DNA of 55,309 bases from an uncultured Lachnospiraceae bacterium (GTDB lineage Bacteria > Bacillota > Clostridia > Lachnospirales > Lachnospiraceae): the NCBI GenBank assembly GCA_910585605.1, contig CAJUFL010000025.1:1-55309 (forward strand), in the 5' to 3' direction. Of the stretch, positions 1 through 7,408 are shown piece after piece (positions within the stretch are counted from its first letter, which is position 1; every line of letters starts with the position of its first letter). Made by a program: the position numbers and the translations under genes. Under the pieces are notes generated by a model. It had not been told where the DNA came from. It searched no databases and saw nothing but the letters and a program-made list of their open reading frames with translations.

Positions 1-1
1 T

Positions 2-325
2 AATGCAAAACAATCGGAAAAGGAAATAAAGAAGATGCCCAGACCCAAGATCAGTATGGAAAATATGAATGGGGGAAAAGTATGTATAAGACTGGAAAAC
101 ATAGATAAATATGACCTGCCGTTATATGAATTTGAAATAGAGTATGATCAAAATAGGGGAATGGAAGAATATGGTCTGGAGTATCTTTCCGTTAAAGAGG
201 GAAGCAATGAGGCAGTTTTAAGTGATTTGGAGATTGGAAAAACATATTATATCAGGGTCAGATGCAATCTGGCATATATCTATTCAAAATGGTCATGGAA
301 AAAGAAGATTAAGATAGAAAAGTAG
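2..325 (+). CDS. C-terminal part of a fibronectin-like protein (partial at window edge)
   Basis: The frame is open to the first bases of the window with no stop, so the methionine at 35 is probably internal and the gene begins outside. The visible 96 residues after that methionine match the C-terminal domain of the next gene almost motif for motif (RPxIS, GGK, the NIDK box, DLP, GKTYY, W, then a KIKIEK end). The tryptophan/tyrosine pattern and the length of about 90 residues suggest a fibronectin type III-like beta-sandwich; that is inference from pattern only. The neighbour carries an N-terminal membrane anchor, so this copy may have one upstream of the window. Its function is unknown. Confidence 0.6.
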   Translation, partial: NAKQSEKEIKKMPRPKISMENMNGGKVCIRLENIDKYDLPLYEFEIEYDQNRGMEEYGLEYLSVKEGSNEAVLSDLEIGKTYYIRVRCNLAYIYSKWSWKKKIKIEK

Positions 326-332
326 GTGCAAT

Positions 333-779
333 ATGAGCGAACAGGAAGGTAAAGTAAAAAGAAAAAAATATATGATTGGTATAATTGTTATTCTGCTCCT
401 TGCAGCGATACCTATTGCCATATGTGAATACTACTTTAGATTTCAAAATCAGGAAGGAGGGGAAATAGAAAGAGGGTTCCGACCTGAAATCAGCGTAGAA
501 AATACTGAAGGAGGGAAATTACATATAAAAGTAGACAATATAGATAAAGCATATGAGAAGGATTTGCCAGTATTCAATTTTACCATAAAGTATGACCATA
601 ATAAAAAGATGGAAAATATTTTTGCCTGTACGGTAACTGCACCACCGGAAGGAAACGGTGATGAAATTACATTAAGCCATTTTGAAGTCGGAAAAACCTA
701 TTATGTGAAACTGAAATGTGATGTGGGGGATAAGGATACCAGATGGTCAAAGATAAGAAAAATTAAGATAGAGAAATAA
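333..779 (+). CDS. Membrane-anchored fibronectin-like small protein, paralogue of the preceding gene
   Basis: This 148-residue protein has a short basic N-terminus (residues 1-12), one hydrophobic segment (about 13-31) and an extracellular beta-rich domain (about 48-148). The domain ends in the same KIKIEK tail as the upstream gene, and the two are clear tandem paralogues separated by 7 bases. The single N-terminal anchor and the FN3-like spacing of aromatic residues suggest a surface-displayed binding domain. I do not recognise a named family and assign no function. Confidence 0.65.
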   Translation: MSEQEGKVKRKKYMIGIIVILLLAAIPIAICEYYFRFQNQEGGEIERGFRPEISVENTEGGKLHIKVDNIDKAYEKDLPVFNFTIKYDHNKKMENIFACTVTAPPEGNGDEITLSHFEVGKTYYVKLKCDVGDKDTRWSKIRKIKIEK

Positions 780-790
780 GGTCCTGCTAC

Positions 791-819
791 TGTACAAATT
801 GTCTAAAAGCATATATAAT
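791..819 (+). promoter_or_regulatory. Candidate sigma-A promoter of aspS
   Basis: A TGTACA box at 791-796 is followed by a 17-base spacer and a perfect TATAAT at 814-819. It lies about 90 bases upstream of the aspS start, in the only intergenic space before that gene. The -35 matches four of six consensus bases. Confidence 0.4.
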
Positions 820-909
820 ATGATACCAGGATTAAAGGGCAGAGCTGCTTATATGGGAGCAGTTATTGGCCCCGGTATTATAATATTTATGTTGTAACAG
901 GAGGCAGTC

Positions 910-2697
910 ATGGCAGAATCGATGAAGGGTTTAAAAAGAACCCACAGGTGTACAGAGGTAAGTAATAAAAATGCAGGTGAAACCGTTACCGTTATGGGCT
1001 GGGTACAAAAGAGCCGTAACAAGGGTGGTATCATTTTCGTAGATTTAAGAGATAGAAGCGGGATTTTACAGGTTATTTTTGAAGAGGACAAATGTGGTAG
1101 CGAAAGCTTTGCAAAAGCGGAAAAGCTTAGAAGTGAATTTGTTGTGGCTATTACTGGTAAAGTGGCGCTTCGGGCAGGAGGAATCAATCAGAATCTGGCT
1201 ACTGGCGATATTGAGATTATTGCAGAGGATTTGCGGATTCTTTCCGAGGCAGAGACGCCGCCATTTCCAATTGAGGAAAATTCCAAGACAAAGGAGGAGA
1301 TTCGTTTAAAATACCGTCCTTTGGATCTTAGAAGACCGGATTTACAAAACAATCTGATCTTGAGGAGCAGGGTGGTCAGTATTATCCGTAATTTTCTGGC
1401 GGAAGAGGGATTTTTGGAGATTGAGACACCAATATTGAACAAATCAACACCGGAGGGAGCAAGGGATTATCTTGTGCCAAGCCGTGTGCATCCCGGTTCC
1501 TTTTATGCACTTCCACAGTCACCGCAGATTTTTAAACAGCTTTTGATGTGTTCGGGTTATGACCGTTATTATCAGGTGGCCAAATGCTTCCGTGATGAGG
1601 ATTTAAGGGCAGACAGACAGCCGGAGTTTACCCAGATTGATATGGAGATGTCTTTTGTGGATGTGGAAGATGTATTGGATGTCAATGAGAGACTGCTGGC
1701 AAAGGTATTTAAAGAAAGTATCGGTGTTGACGTGCCGCTTCCAATTCAGAGGATGACCTGGCAGGAAGCGATGGACCGTTTTGGTTCCGATAAGCCGGAT
1801 GTCCGTTTTGGGATGGAATTGCATGATGTGACGGAAATTGTAAAGGATTGTGAATTTGTGGTATTTAAGGGAGCCGTGGAAGCCGGTGGTTCTGTTCGGG
1901 GAATCAATGCCAAGGGACAAGGAGCAATGCCCAGAAAGAAGATAGATGCGTTAGTGGATTTTGCAAAGGGATACGGTGCAAAGGGACTTGCCTATATTGC
2001 GATTCAGGAGGATGGTAGTTACAAGTCATCTTTTGCGAAGTTCATGAAGGATGAGGAAATGACTGCATTGGTCGAGGCAATGGAAGGAAAGCCGGGTGAT
2101 TTACTGTTGTTTGCAGCGGACAGGGACAAGATTGTGTATTCCGTGCTGGGGGCTCTTAGATGTGAACTGGCAGACCAGTTAGGTTTAGTCAGCAAAGAAG
2201 ATTATAAGTTTTTGTGGATAACAGAATTTCCGGTATTTGAGTGGTCAGATGAGGAAGAACGGTATACGGCAATGCATCATCCGTTTACAATGCCTATGGA
2301 TGAGGATTTGGACCTGCTGGATTCTGATATGGGCAAAGCAAGGGCAAAAGCTTATGATATTGTATTAAACGGTGTGGAGCTTGGAGGAGGTTCTGTCAGA
2401 ATTCATCAGGATGATATACAGGAGAAAATGTTTGGTCTGCTTGGATTCACAAAAGAAGAAGCATATGACCGCTTTGGCTTTTTGTTAAATGCATTTAAGT
2501 ATGGTGTTCCGCCACATGCAGGACTTGCTTTTGGTCTGGACAGGATGATCATGTTGATGACGGGGGCAGATTCTATTCGTGATGTAATCGCATTTCCGAA
2601 GATTAAGGATGCCTCATGTCTGATGAGTAACGCACCGGATGTAGTAGATGTCAGACAGTTAGAAGAGCTTTGCATTAAAGTCAATATTCAGGAATAG
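910..2697 (+). CDS. aspS: Aspartate-tRNA ligase
   Basis: This cytoplasmic class II aminoacyl-tRNA synthetase charges tRNA-Asp. At 595 residues it has the usual bacterial length. An N-terminal OB-fold anticodon-binding domain (about 1-115) is followed by the catalytic core, split by the bacterial GAD insertion (about 285-410). Class II motif 2 reads FRDEDLRADRQPEFTQID near residue 226, a signature of AspRS, and motif 3 is GLAFGLDR near 538. An AGGAGG box at 900-905 fixes the start. It appears to be transcribed alone, with a repeat-rich intergenic region downstream. Confidence 0.98.
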   Translation: MAESMKGLKRTHRCTEVSNKNAGETVTVMGWVQKSRNKGGIIFVDLRDRSGILQVIFEEDKCGSESFAKAEKLRSEFVVAITGKVALRAGGINQNLATGDIEIIAEDLRILSEAETPPFPIEENSKTKEEIRLKYRPLDLRRPDLQNNLILRSRVVSIIRNFLAEEGFLEIETPILNKSTPEGARDYLVPSRVHPGSFYALPQSPQIFKQLLMCSGYDRYYQVAKCFRDEDLRADRQPEFTQIDMEMSFVDVEDVLDVNERLLAKVFKESIGVDVPLPIQRMTWQEAMDRFGSDKPDVRFGMELHDVTEIVKDCEFVVFKGAVEAGGSVRGINAKGQGAMPRKKIDALVDFAKGYGAKGLAYIAIQEDGSYKSSFAKFMKDEEMTALVEAMEGKPGDLLLFAADRDKIVYSVLGALRCELADQLGLVSKEDYKFLWITEFPVFEWSDEEERYTAMHHPFTMPMDEDLDLLDSDMGKARAKAYDIVLNGVELGGGSVRIHQDDIQEKMFGLLGFTKEEAYDRFGFLLNAFKYGVPPHAGLAFGLDRMIMLMTGADSIRDVIAFPKIKDASCLMSNAPDVVDVRQLEELCIKVNIQE

Positions 2698-2736
2698 GTA
2701 ATTGCGAAATTTTGTTTTCGTTATTGTACAACTATA

Positions 2737-2766
2737 TTTTGCAAATAGAGATTTTCGCAATTGTCT
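2737..2766 (+). repeat. Copy 1 of a short intergenic repeat (TAGAGA / TTCGCAATTG type)
   Basis: The core reads GCAAATAGAGATTTTCGCAA followed by TTG. Related copies lie at 3684-3715 (same strand) and 52989-53016 (opposite strand). All three are intergenic. A shorter relative, ATTAGAGAGTTTG, sits near 55222. Confidence 0.5.
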
Positions 2767-2853
2767 AAGTATCCAGAAGACACAGAGAAACAGGTGCTGT
2801 CAGGTTACCATGATACATGGCAGTAGTATAGACCGGATAAAAAAAGATATCAA

Positions 2854-2901
2854 AATGGGGCTGCTGCACTAAAGATTTCTCTGCTGTGCGGCAGCCCCAT
2901 T
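2854..2901. repeat. Small palindromic element, copy 1 (GGGGCTG ends)
   Basis: The arms 2854-2869 and 2886-2901 pair over 16 bases with one mismatch and a 16-base loop. The left arm, with TAA just inside, is closely related to the ends of the elements at 11815-11951 and 55257-55293, so this is a dispersed element and not a gene-specific terminator. There is no run of T after the stem. Confidence 0.55.
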
Positions 2902-3082
2902 CTGGTTAGGGAGGGGAGGAGTAGTACAGATGATTCTGTACTGATATGAAAAAACCAATGCTGATCCAGAAATATCTTAAAAGATTCAATCTGAATCATT
3001 ACAACGTTACAATACATAGCATAATAAATAGCTGTGAACAAAAAGTGACCAATCTGTTGAAGGTTTGTGAAAAGGAGTAGAC

Positions 3083-3646
3083 ATGCAATTTCAGAAGATT
3101 GAAAAAAAGCAAGAAGGGAAATATATTACCCGCTATGATATTACATATACTACGGTTGACCATAAGGAGAAAGTATATGAAATGATAAGCAGAAATAAAA
3201 ATCTGACGACCAGGGAAGAGTTAAAGGATCATGCACCTGATTCAGTGGTTCTCATTATGCATAATGAGGCAGGGGATAAGATTTTACTCAACAGGGAATT
3301 TCGTATGGCCTGCGGAGATTTCGTGTTTAATTTCCCGGCAGGTCTGATCGATCCGGGAGAAGAGTTTATGGAAAGCGCAAAAAGAGAGCTGAAGGAGGAA
3401 ACGGGACTTCGCCTGGTGCGGGTGGATGATGTATTAGGAGAGAGTTTCAGTGCCATAGGGTTTTCCAATGAAAAGAATATATGTGTGGTGGGAGTTGCCG
3501 AGGGAGAGTTTGCCCCAAGCAGTTCCACAGTAGAAGAAATCGCGGCAGCCTGGTATACAAAGGCAGAGATAAGGGAATTGCTAAAAAAAGAGTATTTTGC
3601 AGCAAGAACCCAGTGCTACTGTTATTTGTGGAGCAGGGAAGATTAG
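3083..3646 (+). CDS. NUDIX hydrolase, ADP-ribose pyrophosphatase-like
   Basis: This 187-residue protein carries an intact NUDIX box: G, five residues, E, seven residues, RELKEETGL, located around residues 91-113. NUDIX enzymes cleave nucleoside diphosphates linked to another moiety, and the glutamates of the box bind the catalytic Mg2+. The preceding strand-rich region with NREFRMACG resembles ADP-ribose/ADP-sugar pyrophosphatases, so that substrate class is likely but not certain. An AAGGAG box 8 bases upstream fixes the start. It is a single gene. Confidence 0.85.
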   Translation: MQFQKIEKKQEGKYITRYDITYTTVDHKEKVYEMISRNKNLTTREELKDHAPDSVVLIMHNEAGDKILLNREFRMACGDFVFNFPAGLIDPGEEFMESAKRELKEETGLRLVRVDDVLGESFSAIGFSNEKNICVVGVAEGEFAPSSSTVEEIAAAWYTKAEIRELLKKEYFAARTQCYCYLWSRED

Positions 3647-3683
3647 AAAGCTTTATGGAATAACTGTTTATATTGCCAACTAT

Positions 3684-3715
3684 GTCTTGGAAATAGAGAG
3701 TTTTGTAATTGACTA
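3684..3715 (+). repeat. Copy 2 of the short intergenic repeat
   Basis: The core GGAAATAGAGAGTTTTGTAA is followed by TTGAC. It matches the copy at 2737 and is nearly the reverse complement of the copy at 52989-53016. It lies between the NUDIX and flavoprotein genes. Confidence 0.5.
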
Positions 3716-3850
3716 ATTTATGGTATAAATAAAAGGAATAAGAGTTTTGAAAATATTCAGCAATCTCGCGGTATTCGCCCAAGTTTCCCACTGGTGTGGA
3801 TGCTTGGCTTATTGCATGAGAAAATAAAAATAGAAAGAGAGGATATGGGT

Positions 3851-5008
3851 ATGATAAAAAATGTAACGGATAATGTATATTATGTGGGTGTGGATGACAA
3901 AACTATTGATTTATTTGAGGGACAGTATGTGGTTCCCAACGGAGTGTCATATAATTCCTATGTGATTATGGATGATAAAATTGCAATTATAGATATGGTG
4001 GACAAGAGAAAAGCATCGGACTGGATGGACAATCTTTCCCAGGTATTAGGGGAGAAAAAGCCGGATTATCTTGTCATTTCTCATTTAGAACCGGACCACT
4101 CTGCAAATTTGATGGATGTGATTGCACAATATCCGGATATTCAGATTGTATCCAATGATAAGCTGTTCGGTATGCTGCCGCAGTTTTTTGATGTGGATAT
4201 CAAAGATAGAAGTGTGTCAGTCAAAGAAGGAGATACGCTGGAGTTAGGAGAGCATACCCTGCATTTTCTGATGGCTCCCATGGTGCACTGGCCAGAGGTA
4301 ATGGTAACCTATGAGTCAGCGGAAAAGATTTTATTTTCGGCAGACGGATTTGGTAAATTCGGTACATTGGATACTGACGAAGACTGGGCATGCGAAGCGA
4401 GAAGATATTATTTTAATATTGTGGGTAAATATGGAATACCGGTACAGACATTATTGAAAAAGGCAGCGGCTTTTGATATCCGGATAATCTGTCCGCTGCA
4501 TGGTCCCATACTTTCGGAAAATCTGGAGTACTATATCGGAAAATATCAGACATGGAGCAGTTATGAACCGGAGGATAAGGGGGTATTTATAGCATATGCT
4601 TCCCTGCATGGCAATACTGCCGGGGCAGCACATGATCTTGCCGGTATGTTAAAGGCAAAGGGCATGGAAAAGGTAGTGGTTTCTGATCTGGCGAGGGAGG
4701 ATATGGCAGAATGTATTGAGGATGCGTTCCGCTATGACCGCCTTGTAGTCGCTTGTCCTACCTACGACGGTGGTATCATGCCGGTCATGGAAGATTTTAT
4801 GTATCATCTGAAGATGAAAGCTTTCCAAAAACGTACAGTTGCTATTATAGAAAATGGTTCCTGGGCACCAATGGCGGGAAAACTGTTGAAAGAGCAGTTT
4901 CTTGCGATGAAGGACATTACTGTCTTGGAGGATATGGTGACGATTCGTTCCACGGTTAAAGAGGCTGACCGGAAGAATCTGGATGCACTGGCAGAAAAAC
5001 TGAAGTAA
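3851..5008 (+). CDS. FprA-family flavodiiron protein (A-type flavoprotein)
   Basis: The 385-residue protein joins a metallo-beta-lactamase-like diiron domain (about 1-240) to a flavodoxin domain (about 244-385). The iron ligands are visible: H78, E80, D82 and H83 in SHLEPDHS, a histidine in MVHWPE, an aspartate in SADGFG and a histidine in CPLHGP. The flavodoxin phosphate loop is YASLHGNTAG. Enzymes of this family reduce O2 to water or NO to N2O and protect anaerobes from oxidative or nitrosative stress. A longer frame opens at 3794, but AGAGAGGA at 3836-3843 sits 7 bases before 3851, so that start is preferred. There is no rubredoxin domain. Confidence 0.92.
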   Translation: MIKNVTDNVYYVGVDDKTIDLFEGQYVVPNGVSYNSYVIMDDKIAIIDMVDKRKASDWMDNLSQVLGEKKPDYLVISHLEPDHSANLMDVIAQYPDIQIVSNDKLFGMLPQFFDVDIKDRSVSVKEGDTLELGEHTLHFLMAPMVHWPEVMVTYESAEKILFSADGFGKFGTLDTDEDWACEARRYYFNIVGKYGIPVQTLLKKAAAFDIRIICPLHGPILSENLEYYIGKYQTWSSYEPEDKGVFIAYASLHGNTAGAAHDLAGMLKAKGMEKVVVSDLAREDMAECIEDAFRYDRLVVACPTYDGGIMPVMEDFMYHLKMKAFQKRTVAIIENGSWAPMAGKLLKEQFLAMKDITVLEDMVTIRSTVKEADRKNLDALAEKLK

Positions 5009-5020
5009 GAGAGAAAATAC

Positions 5021-5053
5021 AAAGAAGCGAAGGACGTATCCTTCGCTTCTTTT
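5021..5053 (+). terminator. Rho-independent terminator of the flavodiiron gene
   Basis: A perfect 14-base stem (5021-5034 with 5039-5052), a CGTA loop and a short T run lie 13 bases after the stop codon. Confidence 0.85.
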
Positions 5054-5201
5054 ATGAGGGGGGAGAATTCGAGTACAACTTAATGCACTCATATGAAAAG
5101 TTCTTACAAGACATAGTATAGTGAAAAAATGTGAAAAAAACGTGTCCTAATTGTATAGGTTTTGTGAATGCTTTCTTAAAAAATTCATAAGAACAGGAGA
5201 T

Positions 5202-5251
5202 TTTAAAAGGAAAAAGGCGGTACACGAATTGTCGGTAATTCGTACACCGCC
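5202..5251 (-). terminator. Terminator of the small minus-strand gene
   Basis: The arms 5216-5230 and 5237-5251 pair over 15 bases with two mismatches. Read on the minus strand, the stem is followed by a T-rich tail (complement of 5202-5215). It lies 6 bases beyond the stop of the gene at 5257-5505. Confidence 0.7.
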
Positions 5252-5256
5252 CTGGT

Positions 5257-5505
5257 TTATAGACTTCTGTTGAAGCTACTGACATATCCAACGACTGGTT
5301 TTGCATCCTTGCCATAACAGCCGGGGTCATTTAGAAGCAATGCATCATCTGTTATATCACAGGCTGTATGAAAAAGGGAATCAAAGGTTGTAGGTTTCTT
5401 TGTTCTTTTTTCAGACTGCTGTCTGCTTTGACGATGATTATATTTCGGGGTTGCTAAAATTGCTAAAACTGGAATAACAACGCGACTTTGTGTTTGTGCA
5501 TTCAT
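5257..5505 (-). CDS. Small unknown protein, 82 residues
   Basis: This gene is real by its signals. On the minus strand an AAGGAGGAG box lies just before the ATG at 5505, and a dedicated terminator follows the stop. The product has a hydrophobic stretch at about residues 9-18 (VVIPVLAILA), then a basic, glutamine-rich segment (RQSRQQSEKRTKK), and a C-terminal half with two cysteines (HTACDITDDA and DPGCYGKD). I do not recognise the family. It could be a small structural, signalling or modified peptide precursor, but nothing beside it (no modification enzyme, no transporter) supports a specific role. Confidence 0.6.
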   Translation of the reverse strand: MNAQTQSRVVIPVLAILATPKYNHRQSRQQSEKRTKKPTTFDSLFHTACDITDDALLLNDPGCYGKDAKPVVGYVSSFNRSL

Positions 5506-5673
5506 GGTAATCTCCTCCTTGAAATTACGTTAGAATGCCATTAGCTTCTATAATATATATCGGAAAATATGATAGAAAAAATGAGGATAATGGCAAAATT
5601 TACTGTTCAAAAAAGAAGAAAAATTTTCTAAATTAAACATGGATAAAAAGGATATGGAATGTTATACTGTATA

Positions 5674-5683
5674 TTGTATACAA
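5674..5683. promoter_or_regulatory. Candidate GntR-type operator upstream of ispE
   Basis: A perfect 10-base palindrome, TTGTATACAA, lies 36 bases before the ispE start. Palindromes of the TGTATACA type are typical operators of FCD-class GntR regulators, and such a regulator is the next gene in the operon. Autoregulation is an inference. Confidence 0.35.
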
Positions 5684-5719
5684 AATGACCCGTTATGGGT
5701 CAAGGGGAGGTTTTACAGA

Positions 5720-6598
5720 ATGGAGACGTTGCAGTTAAAGGCATATGCAAAGATTAATCTGGGTTTGGATGTGGTAAGACGGCGGGAGGATGGTTATCAT
5801 GAAGTCCGAATGATCATGCAGACGGTAAAGCTTTTTGATAAGCTTACATTCCGCCTGTTAGAAGAGCGGGAGATACGGATTAAGACAAATCTGGGGTTTC
5901 TTCCGGTAGATAAAAACAATCTGGTGTACAAAGCAGTTAAGCTTTTACAGGATACATATGGTATAGAAAAAGGTATGGAAATTGATCTGTTTAAATGTAT
6001 TCCAGTGGCAGCGGGAATGGCAGGAGGGAGTACTGACTGTGCAGCGGCATTGGTGGGAGCTTCCAGACTATTTGGTCTTGATTTAAATAAAAAAGAGTTA
6101 ATGGAATTGGGAGTAAAGCTTGGTGCGGATGTTCCGTATTGCGTGCTGCGGGGAACTGCACTTTCGGAAGGAATTGGTGAAGTTCTGACACCTTTGCCGC
6201 CAATTCCTGATTGTCATATCTTAATTGCCAAACCTGCTGTTTCGGTATCTACCAAATTTGTTTACGAGCATTTGGACGCAGAAGGAATAAAGGCTCATCC
6301 GGATATTGATGGTATGATAGCAGCAATTAAGGAGGGAAGCCTTAGGGGGATTACAGACCGTATGGAAAATGTTTTGGAGACGGTTACGATTCCCAAATAT
6401 CCGGTGATTGCGGAGATAAAGAGCTGCATGAAAAAGCAGGGAGCATTGAACGCTCTTATGAGTGGTTCTGGACCAACAGTGTTTGGAATATTTGAAAGGG
6501 AAGAAGACGCATATACAGCCAAAAGACTGATCCAGGAGCGGAAGCTTGCAAATCAGGTGTATGTAGTGCTTCCCTTTAATCAGAAAACAAACAGGTGA
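5720..6598 (+). CDS. ispE: 4-diphosphocytidyl-2-C-methyl-D-erythritol kinase
   Basis: This GHMP-family kinase phosphorylates CDP-methylerythritol in the non-mevalonate (MEP) isoprenoid pathway. The 292-residue protein starts with the typical LKAYAKINLGLDV strand and has the ATP-binding GHMP motif PVAAGMAGGSTDCAAAL near residue 95 and the C-terminal MSGSGPTVFG loop. An in-frame extension begins at 5639, but the AGGGGAGG box at 5703-5710 and family length favour 5720. It is followed after 28 bases by a GntR regulator. Confidence 0.93.
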   Translation: METLQLKAYAKINLGLDVVRRREDGYHEVRMIMQTVKLFDKLTFRLLEEREIRIKTNLGFLPVDKNNLVYKAVKLLQDTYGIEKGMEIDLFKCIPVAAGMAGGSTDCAAALVGASRLFGLDLNKKELMELGVKLGADVPYCVLRGTALSEGIGEVLTPLPPIPDCHILIAKPAVSVSTKFVYEHLDAEGIKAHPDIDGMIAAIKEGSLRGITDRMENVLETVTIPKYPVIAEIKSCMKKQGALNALMSGSGPTVFGIFEREEDAYTAKRLIQERKLANQVYVVLPFNQKTNR

Positions 6599-6626
6599 CA
6601 GCGAAAGGGAAAGGAGAACAGCATAG

Positions 6627-7298
6627 ATGGAATTAAAATATGACGGGAAAAATGAATATCTGCCTTTGCGGGATGTGGTATTTCAAGCCCTTAGACAGGC
6701 AATTGTTACTGGGGAATTTTCACCTGGGGAACGTTTGATGGAAATTAAGCTTGCCAATAAACTGGGAGTAAGCCGGACGCCGGTAAGAGAAGCAATCCGC
6801 ATGCTGGAATTGGAAGGTCTTGTGGTTATGATTCCCAGAAAGGGGGCAGAAGTAGCAAGGATTACAGAAAAGGATTTAAGGGATGCATTAGAGGTACGTA
6901 CCGCCATTGAGGAACTCTCTGTAGAGCTTGCCTGTGCCAGAATTGATGAAGAGGGAAAGGAAAGACTGAAGCAGGCCTGCATGGATTTTAAGGAGGCCAT
7001 TGATACGAAACATGTCCAGAATATCGTGGACGGGGATGTCAAATTTCATGAAGTCATATTTGAACTCACCAAAAACCAGAGACTCATCAGCATTGCACAC
7101 AATCTCAGGGAGCAGGTATACCGTTACCGCGTGGAATATGTCAAAGATTTTTCTTATCATGATGTTTTGGTAAATGAGCATTATGAGATTACCAATGCGA
7201 TACTCACCAATGATGTGAAAACCGCAAAGGAGATCATGCGGAAGCATCTTTATAATCAGGAATTGATTGTGATCAAGAATCTGAAAGATACGCTGTAG
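6627..7298 (+). CDS. GntR-family transcriptional regulator, FCD subfamily
   Basis: This 223-residue protein has an N-terminal winged helix-turn-helix (about residues 10-75) with the classic GERLMEIKLANKLGVSRTPV core and a helical FCD effector domain (about 80-215). FCD domains usually bind small carboxylic acids with a metal. An AAAGGAG box fixes the start. It probably shares a transcript with ispE, and a candidate palindromic operator lies before that gene. A long hairpin terminator follows. Confidence 0.9.
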   Translation: MELKYDGKNEYLPLRDVVFQALRQAIVTGEFSPGERLMEIKLANKLGVSRTPVREAIRMLELEGLVVMIPRKGAEVARITEKDLRDALEVRTAIEELSVELACARIDEEGKERLKQACMDFKEAIDTKHVQNIVDGDVKFHEVIFELTKNQRLISIAHNLREQVYRYRVEYVKDFSYHDVLVNEHYEITNAILTNDVKTAKEIMRKHLYNQELIVIKNLKDTL

Positions 7299-7327
7299 AG
7301 CAGGATAAAAGATTTAGAATAATAAAT

Positions 7328-7394
7328 AAAAGCTTCACACATACTACAATAAGAAAATTATTGGAAATATTGTATGTGTGAGGCTTTTTTCTTT
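7328..7394 (+). terminator. Rho-independent terminator after the GntR gene
   Basis: The arms 7328-7344 and 7372-7388 pair over 17 bases with one mismatch, and a T-rich tail follows. The loop is AT-rich and 27 bases long. The ribosome binding site of the germination operon begins immediately downstream. Confidence 0.8.
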
Positions 7395-7408
7395 TGAAGG
7401 AGATGTTT

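Larger units (their letters stand above)
2698..3082. other. Gene-free spacer with two palindromic elements
   Basis: No convincing gene lies in this 385-base stretch. It holds an inverted repeat with 10-base arms at 2700-2709 and 2753-2762. The right arm is part of a TAGAGA-containing element that recurs at 3684 and 52989. Further on are a strong hairpin at 2854-2901, related to elements at 11815 and 55257, and a perfect 8-base stem at 2923-2942. None has the U-tail of a standard terminator. Confidence 0.6.
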
